A stretch of 64,000 nt of DNA from Hemileia vastatrix. Taxonomy: Eukaryota > Basidiomycota > Pucciniomycetes > Pucciniales > Zaghouaniaceae. Where the stretch lies: the NCBI GenBank assembly GCA_030280995.1, contig JASXTE010000015.1:26840501-26904500 (forward strand). Direction: 5' to 3'. The stretch's first letter is position 1. Each line of letters begins with the position of its first letter. This document shows, piece after piece, positions 55,117 to 64,000 of this stretch. The translations under genes were made by a program, and so were the position numbers. The notes under the pieces were generated by a model. The model was not told the DNA's origin. It was given only the letters and a program-made list of their open reading frames with translations, and made no database searches.

Positions 55117-57013
55117 ATGTCTTCTCCATCTGGTGCTGGTGTTATTGCTGCTGCTTCTGATGGTGTCAGGCCTTCAGTAAGGATACAAACTTGGGATGGG
55201 CCCAAGTTTGTTGGTGATGATGTAAAGTGGTTTTTGGGCAGATATGAGGCTGCTGCTGGAGTTTGTGGGGCTTCTCATTTAGATATGGTGAAGCAGGTAA
55301 TCTTTTTCATTGGTGATAGGGAAGTTAAGAAGGAGATTACTGGTATGGAGGGTTATAAGACTAGGGATTGGAAAAGGCTTAGTAGGGAAATGGTGGACAG
55401 ACGGGGACTCAGATATTCAATGGTGTATTTAAATAAGGTTGTTGGAGAATGGCAAGTGCAGGGTGGAATAACTTCTTTGGTGAGTTATAGGAAATTTGTT
55501 GGTAGTTTTAAAACTGTGGTGGAATACCTGGTGGAGGTAGAGGAATTGGCTCATGAAAATGCAGTCAAAGATTTATTTTGGTCCGCTTTTGGGAGGGATG
55601 TTAGGATGGATGTGTTAAAGGAGTTTTCTAGGAAGGGTTTGATGAAAACCTTACCTAATGGGGAGCAGAAGTTGTCTGCTTTTAAGGTGGTTAAATAATT
55701 GGTGTAGTCTCACCTCAAGCTTTTGGCTGTGGACAGTTATCAAGAAACCTGTACACAGTATTTCAGCAAAATTAATGAAGTTTTGGCTGATAATAACAAT
55801 ATTATGGAGAAGGCTCAGGAGGAAAGAAAAGCTAAATTGGGGAAACCAGTTCCTAAGGTGGATGAGAATGTGGATAAGGAGATGGTGGATCAATTGGCTG
55901 ACTTAACGAAGCAATTGACTATTTTTGTTCAAGAAACTCAGAAGGCCAGCAGGGTTTCAGCTTCTTCTTCATCATTTTATTCAAGTAGAGTTTATGATAG
56001 GAGGAATGGTGGTACTGTTTATGTTTGGATTTGTTTCTACTGTAACTGGAAGGGACATAAGTCTAATGATTGTTGGACTTTTAATAGGGATCAGGCTGCT
56101 GGTAGAGTAAAATTTGATGGAAAGGTATTTAGGTTTCCTGATGGATCTTTTATCAAGCCCAGTGAAGGTCAGGCTCCTTTGGATTTGGTGAGGAGGAATA
56201 TTATGGGTGAAAAGAGAGCTAGGTTTGAGGAATTGCCTACTGAGGCTTCTTCTGGTACTGGAAAAAATTCTGGAGATAAGGGGAAGTAAAAAGAGGTTAG
56301 TAAGGCTACTTTTTCTACTTCATATGTTAATTTGGAGTTAGTAAAGGTTGTTAAGGCAGATGGTGAGTGTATGGCTGGTGTATATAATGTGGAGGCTGCT
56401 AGGAGGGCGGCTGCTTCTAAAACTAGAAGCAGTATTTCTAATCATTTAAGGTCAAGTGGTGGGAAGGCGGATTCTAAGAAGGCTGAAGATCCCAAGAAGA
56501 TTTATACGCCTGAAGAGATTCGTCAGATGCAGAAGGGGATAGCTGATATGGGACCCCTAGTTTTTGTGCTTTTGATCTTAATGGTGATCCTATGCCTTTG
56601 GATGATGGTTCAGATACAGAGGAGGATATGCCTTTGGCTTCTTTGCCTAGGCCAAGTTCTAGTGGGCCAATGGAGGGAGTTAGAACTACTTTTGATGGTT
56701 CTGGTTTGGTCTCTGTGGATGGAAAGGTTCATGGGGATAATTCTGATGTGGAGATGTGTGATGTTGTTGGTAATGTGGGACCTCAGGAGTCTTCTAGGGC
56801 AAAGGTTGCTAGGAGTAAGGCTCATTATGAGAGACCAGTGGTTTCTTGTCAAGAGAATGCTATGTATGTTGTTTTGGGAAGGGTGAATCAGCTTCAGATT
56901 CCATTATCTTTGGGTGAACTGTTCACTATTAGTCCAGCCATTGCTGAAAAGCAGAAGAAGCATTTGACTAGGAGAAGAGTGGCTACTGGTGAGGTGGAGT
57001 ATATGTGTGAAAT
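55117..57013 (+). pseudogene. Gag of element E
   Basis: The ATG at 55117 (MSSPSGAGVIAAASDG) is homologous to the outer start. The conserved part SVRIQTWDGPKF runs to a TAA at 55696, with two stops before SHLKLLAVDSYQE; the same frame continues to 56289. The knuckle region reads W-I-C-F-Y-C-N-W-K-G-H-K-S-N-D-C, C-x2-C-x4-H-x4-C. A stop at 56287, then VEAARRAAASK, QMQKGIADMGP; a one-base loss near 56555 shifts into LDDGSDTEEDMPLASLPRPS, and another shift near 57005. Confidence 0.8.
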
Positions 57014-57586
57014 GTGGAGAAGTTTGGTAATGAGGTGGAGACTCATTTTTCTGCTCCTTTGGGATGTTTGGTGGTTTCTTTAAATGGAAAAGTTGTGAAG
57101 GCATTGGTTGATTCAGGCTCACAAATAAATTTAATTTCATTGGATCAAGCAACTATTCTGGATTTGCCAATTAAAGCCGGTGTTGGAGGAAATCTCAGAG
57201 CGATAGGTCGGCATGCTACTGAGTTGATTGGTACAGCGGAGCATGTAAAGTTTGGTGTAGGTGGAGCTGTTGGAAAAGTTCATTTTTATGTGGCTAGAGG
57301 AGCTGTGAAGACAGTTTTAGGAGGGCCATTTTTGATAGATTTTGAGGCCAAGATTGGTTATCAGTCTGGTGTTGGGATTATTTTGGAGATTACTGGGGAG
57401 GATATGAGGCAGTTACATATGAGGTTGTCACCCCCAGGTGATGAAGGTTGGGAAACTAGGCTTGGTGTTTCTGCATCTTGTCAGTGTTGCACTTGCACTA
57501 GGAAGAGAAAAGAATCAAAGTCCTCTTCTGGTGTATTTGAGGATAGTAGTGATCATTTTTTTGCTGACCCTTCTTTTTTAGGGTAG
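57014..57586 (+). pseudogene. Protease domain of element E
   Basis: KFGNEVETHFSAPLGCLVV, then VKALVDSGSQINLISLDQ (active site), GGPFLIDFEAKIGY, SLE-like helical part, CQCCTCTRKRK cluster and the end DPSFLG before TAG. The domain itself is intact, but it is separated from gag by a frameshift. Confidence 0.8.
57574..57580 (+). promoter_or_regulatory. Candidate -1 frameshift site, element E
   Basis: Zero frame TCT-TTT-TTA-GGG-TAG. T-TTT-TTA is the same heptamer as in the HIV-1 gag-pol site. The -1 frame reads on as V-D-R-A-D-Q-S-S-S-V-V-S-P-H-E-E, homologous to the pol start of inner. Confidence 0.65.
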
Positions 57587-58554
57587 ATAGGGCTGATCAG
57601 TCTAGTTCTGTAGTCTCTCCTCATGAAGAAATTTTGGATTTCAGTAGGTCAGCTCAAGTGGAGATATATCAAGTGGAATCTCAACTTTTTGTAGATAATA
57701 TTACTTTATTATGTCAATTTTCGTCAAATTATTTGTCTGGTTTCAGTTTTTTCTTCAAGTTTTTCTCTCAAGTTTATTTCAAGTTCTGAAGATGTTTTAG
57801 GGAAAATTTTGTGAGAGCAGAAAAGTTTTGGAGTGGTGGAAAATGGGTCTAAAAGTAATTCCTCCAAATTGTGCACTCTAGGGTTAAAAACATTACCATG
57901 GCCACACATGTGAACATTTGGGAAACCCCTGGTTGTTTTTCTAGATATAGCAAGAAACCATTAGACAAAAATCAAGAAAAAAATCTCAAGATAACTGAAA
58001 ATAAGCAAAAAAAATATTTATGTAAAGATGTTGTCAGTAGGAAGGAGCCTACTTGGTTTACTGGTGGCCTCCAGCATGAGTATAAGCTGCACAATAATTC
58101 TCAACTAATGTCTCATTCTGATTTCTCTCAACAAAAATTGAAAATGCAAAATAGTTGTTTGAATAACAAAAAGCAAGAAATTGTGTTTGTTGATTTGGGT
58201 TCTGTGATGTGTGGTGATGATTTGGTTGGTGGTTTTGTTGGCAACACTGGTGTGTCTGTGTCCAGTTGCATAAGAGAGTTACTCCAGCATGAGGATAAAA
58301 GGCATGACTTTCTAGCTTCTGGTGGGGTGGTCACTGCAGTGCAGGACCTATCTGAAGGTAACATTGACAGTCTCTGTGATGAGAATCCTGAACCTAATGA
58401 TGATGTTTTTTTCCCTAGGGGTATTTTTGATTTGATTGGTGATTTGGGTACTGGTGAAGTGGATGAGCAGAAATTGGTACGGAAAAGTTTTGGAGTGGTG
58501 GAAAATGGGTCTGAAGATGAATATTCTGTTGATGAAAGGAGCTCAATTCCTTAA
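57587..58554 (+). pseudogene. N-terminal pol region of element E
   Basis: After the frameshift VVSPHEEILDFSRSAQVEIYQ runs to a stop near 57788. 57871-58554 carries ATHVNIWETPGCFSR, GGLQHEYKL and ELLQHEDKR (degenerate copies of the L-Q-Q-E-V-K-L motif peptide), and ends with VRKSFGVVENGSEDEYS. The phrase SFGVV.NGS also occurs near 57825, the same internal duplication as in A. Confidence 0.6.
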
Positions 58555-58560
58555 GTACAT

Positions 58561-60204
58561 GTGGAAGTGGAAGCGGCAGAATATAAGAAGGTTGCTGTGA
58601 AAGTTAAACCAATCAATGAAGCGCTGCCAACTGAATTGAATCCGCCGTTGAAGAGACCACTTTTTTCAAGAGATCCATATGAAACTCCTTTAAGAAAGAA
58701 TCCACCTGAATTTTCTGAAAAGTCAAGAATTACTTTTGATAGGATTGGTGTTGCAAATTTTGGGCCAGAGGGTTGGTTATCTGGTGAGGAGATGAATTTT
58801 TTGTTGGATGTGATGGTGTTGAGGGAGAAGTCTATTGCATTTGTGGAAGAAGAGAGGGGTGTTTTAAAGAATTCTTATGGTGAACCTTACAAGATTCCAG
58901 TTGTTTGTAATGAACCTTGGCAACTCCAGCTAATTCCGATTCCTGCTTCTCTTAAAGATGATTATATTGAAGTTGTTAGGGAAAGAATTAGGACTGGACT
59001 TTATGAAAAATTTTCATCAAGTTATTCAAGTCCAGTTTTCTGTATTAAGAAGCCTAATGGAAAGCTTAGAGTGGTTCATGATCTTATGGAATTGAATAGG
59101 GTGACTATAAAAGATGCTGGTATTCCTCCAAGTGCAGAGGAATTTGTTGATGCTTTTTCTGAAAGGGTATGTTATGTTTTGGGTGATATTATGGGGGGCT
59201 ATGATGAAATAGAATTACATCCAGATTCAAGACCTCTGACAACTTTTGATACTTCTCTTGGACGGTTACAGCTGACTAGATTACCTCAAGGTACTACTAA
59301 TTCTATTGCTGTTTATCAAGCACAAATGGCTTGGATTCTTCAAGATGAAATTCCACAGTATGCTGGTATATTTATTTATTATGGTGGAATTAAAGGTCCT
59401 TCAACTGATTATGATAATGAAGTGTTGGAGGAGAATCCAGGTATTAGGAGGTTTATTTGGGAGTTTGCAGTAACTTTGGAAAGGATGTTGTTTAGGATTG
59501 AAGAAGCAGGTTTAACTATTTCCAGTTCTAAATTTTCTTGTTTTGTTCCAGCTTTAGAGATTCTTGGTCATGTGGTGTGTAGGGAAGGAAAAATTATGTC
59601 AAAGAAGAAAGTCAACAAAATTCAATCTTGGCTGAGACCTAGAAACACTACTGAAGTTAGAGGATTTTTGGGAGTATGTGTTTATTTTAGGATGTTTATT
59701 AGGGATTTCTCATTATTGGCTGCTCTATTGAGAAGGTTAACTAGGAAGGATGCTGATTGGGATTGGGATGAAGCTTGTGAAGAAGCTTTTGTTAAGTTGA
59801 AGAAGGTGGTTGGTGAAGATATTATTCTTCATAAGTTGGATTATGGTGAAGGAGCTGGTAGGATTTATTTAGCTGTTGAATCTAGTCAGCTGGCTGCTGG
59901 TGCAGTGCTTTCTCAGATGGATAAGGGTGGTTATATTAGACCAGTTAGGTATGAATCTGTAGTTTTTACTGAGGTGTAATCAAGATATTCACAACCAAAG
60001 TTGAAACTCTGTGGTGTGGCAAAAATTTTAAAGAAACTTCAAAATATCTTATGGGGTCAACATTTTGAACTTTAAGTGGATGCTAAATCTTTAATTCAGA
60101 TGATTAATTCACCTAGTTTACCTAATGCTCCAATGACTAGGTGGGTAGATTTTATTCAACATTTTTCATTTGATTTAGTGCACAGGCCTTGAAAATCTTT
60201 CACT
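58561..60204 (+). pseudogene. Reverse transcriptase and RNase H of element E
   Basis: 58561-59979 gives a long RT frame: EAAEYKKVAVKVKPINEALP, SSPVFCIKKPNGKLRVVHDL, DIMGGYDEIELHPDSRPLTT, RLPQGTTNSIAVYQAQM. The catalytic F-I-D-D is F-I-Y-Y (two GAT to TAT changes), so it is dead even where the frame is open. RNase H follows (KLDYGEGAGRIYLAVESSQ) to TAA at 59977, with further stops in QHFEL-*-VDAKSL and HRP-*-KSFTMPDG. Confidence 0.85.
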
Positions 60205-61908
60205 ATGCCTGATGGATTGTTAAGAAGACCACCTACAGTAGATGATTCCGATTCAGAAGAGTTTGATGAAGATATACCTATAATCAAGGCCAGTACCAAG
60301 GGTGCTGAGGACTTTCCATACCTCCCCCATGAGGTTAAACTGTCTGGTTCTATTTTTGTTGAATTTGATGAAGTTGATGAGCTAGGTGATCATGAGGTTT
60401 TTGTAGATGAGGATGGTGTGGTTGTTTGGGATAATTGGAAGTTGGTTCATGGTGTTTATGTTTGGGATCTGAAGGAGGATAGTGGTAGCATGGAAAAATG
60501 TTTGAATGAGGTGGATTATGTGAATTTCAGCAAACAGCCAAATGCTCAGAGAATGATTGCTCATTCAAAAGTGGGAGATATTGGGGACAGGGAGGTTCCT
60601 TTGGATGTTATATTATTGGATTTTTCTGATGAAATTTGGGGCCAGACTGGGTTTTATTTTTTAATGGTGAAATATTTGTTGTCTCTGATAAAACCAGAAA
60701 AATTTGATGAAGCTGAATGGGTGGCTATCAAAAAGAAGTCACCTGGTTTTTATTTGTCTGGTAGAAGGTTGATGAAAAGAAGACATCCAAATCCTCAAGT
60801 TGTTTTATCTCAAAGAAAAGGTCAAGAATTGGTGATGAAATCTCTTCATGAAGATTTAGGGCATAGGGGCTTTGGAGAAACTTATAAGCGGATTTCTGAT
60901 AGATTTTGGTGGCCTGGAATGAAGATGGCTGTTAGATCTTGGGTTCAGTCATGTGAAGAATGTCAGAGAAGGAGTTATTTAAGGCCAAAAGAACCTGGAA
61001 ATGCTACTGGTGAAAATACTATCTTTGGACGGGTTAGTTTGGATGCTGTTCACATCAAGGAAGGTAAATATAAGTACTTGATTGTGGCAAGGGATAATTT
61101 GTCTGGTTGGGTTGAGGCTGTCCCTCTTATTATTTTATCTGCTAAAAATTTAGCAGAATTTTTGATGAAGGAATGGGTGTATAGGTATGGTGTTATGAAG
61201 TTGGTAACTGATTATGGTGGCTCCGAGTTTGGTGCAGACTTCAAGGAAGCTGTTTCAAAAATTTGCTCAAAGGTTAGGGTGGTGACCCCATATTATCCTG
61301 AAGCAGAAGGAATGGTTGAAAGGGGGTATCAAGTTATTAAGGATTCTTTGGTTAAAATTTGTGGAAAAAGTGCTGAAAAGTGGAGGCATTATTTACCCCT
61401 TGTTTTATTTGCTGACAGGATTACCACCAAGAGGACAACTGGTTATTCTCCTTATGATTTAGTTTTTGGTCAGAAAGCTGTTTTACTGGTTGATATTGAA
61501 GCTGAATCTTATCTTGGTGTTGATTTGGATGTAGTCAAAACAACTGAAGATTTGCTCTGTGCTAGAATGCAACAGTTAGAAAAGAAGGAGGAATATTTGG
61601 AGAAGGCATACAATAGGATGATCAAGATCATGGATTAGTCTGTCAGGTATTGGGATCAAAGGTTGTCTCATAGAATCAGGAAGCCTTTGAGGCCCGGTGA
61701 TATGGTGTTGGTGTATAATAGGAGTTTGGAAAGTCAGTGGGGGAAAATTTTTGCTGATAGATGGAATGTACCATATAGGATTAGAGAACAGGTTTCTGGT
61801 GGTTCATATTTTTTGGGAGAACTGAATGGTGTTGTCTTAAAGAAGAGGGTAGCTGCTGATCAAGTGAAGAAGTTTTACCCTAGGGGCACAATGAGTGCTG
61901 AAGTTTGA
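60205..61908 (+). pseudogene. Integrase of element E
   Basis: 60205-61638: PPTVDDSDSEEFDED, YLPHEVKLSG (a 22-nt motif in reverse, 60321-60342), GDIGDREVPLDVILLDFSDE, zinc finger HEDLGHRG ... CEECQRRS, VSLDAVHIKEGKYKYLIVARDN, LVTDYGGSEF, YYPEAEGMVERGYQVIKDS. A TAG at 61636 separates the tail 61663-61908 (RKPLRPGDMVLVYNRSLESQW, DRWNVPYRIREQ, FYPRGTMSAEV). Confidence 0.85.
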
Positions 61909-63482
61909 CTTCAAAATGAGGATAAGCTACAACATCAATCTTTTAGGAAATCTCACAGTCTTTCGAAAAATCAATCATTACTTCAATTTTAAAATTTTAT
62001 TATGTGGTGAAAATATGAGGGGGAAACAAATTTTATTAGGATTGTTTACAGGGGAACCTTCTAGATTTTATATTGGCAAGTTTGGGGGTAATTGATGAGT
62101 TGGAAGCTCTATTCATAATTACCCCGTAATTTTTTTTTCCAACCCTTCTATGTTTCTAGTTGAATCCTGGCTTTGTTTTTTGTTATATAGGTAGTCCTCT
62201 AGGACTATAAACTGGAACCTTATGTTGACACAGCACAATCTTTTGGAAGTCTGGATTCAAGAATTTAGTTTTGTTTCATTTTTTTTGTTGTATTGGGGTG
62301 GATGATCACTTGTGGTCTCCAATCATTTTTACAAATTGGAGGGAGCCCACCCAGTGATCATTAGTTTGTTTCCTTGATTTTCATTAAATTATCATTTTTC
62401 AAATCTTCAAATTTTCAAAATTTAATTTAAAAAAAAAAAAATTATTTTCAAAATTTAATTTTCAAAAAAAAATTTATTATTTTCAAAAATAATTTGTTTT
62501 CAAAAATTTCATTTTACGTTATATTTTTAATTTTTCTTTCCTGTGTATCCGCAATCAATGTGCACTTGGATGTGGGTATGATGTCAGGGGTTCGGCTCAT
62601 CCAAATGGCTGGGGGACATCTTTTATTTGTTTTATTTATCTTTAATTTAATTTCTCTTTTTCTTTTATTATATATTTATTTTATTTATTCTGCTAGTTCA
62701 TAAAGACTTAAAACTGAAATTCTTTTCAAGATCATTTATGATTGGTCCTAAACTTCAAGACCGTGGAAAACTGAAGATGTCAATAAAACTAGGAATTATA
62801 ATGGTCAAGATTTGAGGAGGTTTTTTTTTAGTTAGAAGTGTTCATTGGGGAACCTTCTAGATTTTATATTGGAAAGTTTGGGGGTAATTGATGAGTTGAC
62901 AACTCTATACACAATTACCCCACAAAGTTTGTTTATATGCTTTATTGTTTATAGATTGATCTCTAGCATTGGTTTTGTGATGCAGGTGGAAGTCCTCTAA
63001 GACTATAAACTGGTGATTTTTGCGCTTGATGACTCAAGAAAATTCAAGTAGTTAGTGATTTTGGAAATTGGAGGACCTCATGGCGATGTCCAGATCATTG
63101 CAGTTCTGGCTCAGTGGAGATGAAAGCCCACTCTCTAAATTTTCTTTCCTGTAGTTGGTGATTTTGGAAATCGGAGGACCTCATGGCAATGTCCAGATCA
63201 TTGCAGTTCTGGCTCAGTGGAGATGAAAGCCCACTCTCTTAATTTTCTTTTTTTTTGTTGGAGGTGAATGGTAGAGGAGTTTGGAGGACCTCATGGCGGT
63301 GTCTAGATCATTGCAGTTCTAGCTCAGTAGGGTTTAAAGCCTACTCTTTCATACTCAATGGATTGAAGCATCAAAAATCAAGTGGAGTCAACTTTAGAAG
63401 CAAAATTTTTATTGTAATGATGGTGGAAAAGTTTTTTATGTGATTCAGAATGAAATGGGGACATTCCATATTGGAGGGAGGA
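61909..63482 (+). other. 3' untranslated region of element E
   Basis: Conserved hairpins: GGGGTAATT/AATTACCCC (62085-62125) and GGGGTAATTG/CAATTACCCC (62881-62921). Two 22-nt motifs in reverse orientation (62193-62214, 62991-63012), GGGAGCCCACCCAGTGATC (62340) and CACTTGGATGTGGGTATG (62563). The purine tract is at 63471-63482. No antisense gene. Confidence 0.65.
63055..63352 (+). repeat. Three ~100-bp tandem repeats in the 3' region of element E
   Basis: Units near 63055, 63155 and 63258 share GGAGGACCTCATGGC, CAGATCATTGCAGTTCT and CTCAGT.G....AAAGCC.ACTCT. A related reversed stretch is present in outer (23180-23340) and inner (27610-27750), so the block is ancestral and was multiplied in E. 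Confidence 0.75.
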
Positions 63483-64000
63483 TGTGGCATTCCAAATCTG
63501 GGTAGGCTACTTAGGTGAAGATTTGATTGGACCTTTTTTGGAAGAAAATCATGGTGTTAGTAGGTGTTAATTTGGTTGAAGGGAGTTAACTGGATTTTTT
63601 TTTGGGTGGATTTATGGTGATTTTTGGAGGATTTATGGTGATTTTTTGGAGGATTTATGGTGTTTTGGGAATGAATATATGTTGGTATTCCTATTGTTAT
63701 TTGATGGTTTCATGGATTGGGTATTGGTTTTACTGGATTTTCTAGTGCTCTCTTGGTATTTTTGGTGGATGCAGTGTGCTCATGAAGTAGCCATTTTTTT
63801 CCGGTGCACTCCGGTGCACTCCGGTTCTCTCCGGTGATTTTCTGGTGCAAAAGAGAAGTCACTGTGGTAAAGTTGGTCATTGTGGCAAATTTTGGTCATT
63901 GGTGCAAAAAGTCTGGGCACTGTGGAAAAGTTTGGTCACTGCAGAAAAGTCTGGGCACTGTGGCAAAGTTTGGTCACTGTAGAAAAGTCTGATCACCAGT
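63483..64000 (+). repeat. 3' LTR of element E, first 518 bp
   Basis: Starts TGTGGCATTCC after the purine tract and follows the 5' LTR closely into the CAAAGTTTGGTCACT repeats. Continues beyond the window. Confidence 0.9.

Larger units (their letters stand above)
53393..64000 (+). mobile_element. Element E, Ty3/gypsy LTR retrotransposon (3' LTR runs off the window)
   Basis: 5' LTR, tRNA-Lys primer site, gag-protease, frameshift site, pol, 3' region, purine tract and the first 518 bp of the 3' LTR are present in order. It was inserted into ORF-B of element D. It lacks the antisense zinc-cluster genes: only 1.5 kb separates integrase and LTR. The gag-pol is broken by about ten stops and shifts. 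Confidence 0.9.

Noticed and set aside
58128..58364. Minus-strand ORF in element E as a remnant of antisense ORF-B
   Set aside because: It overlaps the pol N-terminal frame, has no zinc-cluster cysteine spacing, and lies upstream of RT rather than after integrase.

Overview
The window is a transposon graveyard from a fungal genome. I see no free-standing host gene, tRNA, rRNA or CRISPR array. The sequence is very AT-rich. It is filled with Ty3/gypsy LTR retrotransposons whose reverse transcriptase has the basidiomycete-type FIDD-x-GIKGP motif. It also carries a fragment of a Tet-like 2OG-Fe(II) oxygenase, a family I know as hugely expanded in rust fungi, and GT-AG introns. A rust fungus (Pucciniales) is my best guess; the species cannot be told.

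Layout. 1-908 is a repeat copy and 909-2116 the 3' end of an old plus-strand Ty3 element. 2117-4644 is AT-rich DNA without a recognisable gene. 4645-16946 is element A (minus strand, decayed). 16947-50421 is a degenerate Ty3 element of another lineage (element C, minus strand), whose integrase is split by a PIF/Harbinger DNA transposon (19162-45956). That transposon carries a HARBI1-type transposase and a Tet-like oxygenase gene. The oxygenase gene is split by the 'outer' LTR element (21223-44284), which is itself split by the young 'inner' LTR element (26244-36053). C, Harbinger, outer and inner are thus nested four deep, with short target duplications at three of the joins. 50426-53392 is the 3' part of element D. 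It is interrupted by plus-strand element E (53393 to beyond the window end).

Elements A, D, E, inner and outer form one broad family. Shared parts are a tRNA-Lys type primer site, a purine tract, a Gag with a CCHC knuckle, a DSG protease, and a U-UUU-UUR heptamer that suggests -1 frameshifting into pol (RT, RNase H, integrase, but no RT in inner). A long 3' region is rich in short inverted repeats.

The most unusual part is in that 3' region. Three elements (A, outer, D) carry two extra genes antisense to gag-pol. Each has a six-cysteine pattern like a Zn2Cys6 zinc cluster, a Ser/Pro linker and a short conserved C-terminal domain. Around these genes, and even inside the pol reading frame, sits a 22-nt motif (CAGTTTA-n-half site-N6-inverted half site) in at least 60 copies. 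Its half sites change together (AGTC/GACT, GGTC/GACC, CCTC/GAGG). The LTRs of inner and outer also hold an island of CGG triplets. I propose, as inference only, that the antisense zinc-cluster proteins act on these repeats, making a self-encoded regulatory or packaging system.
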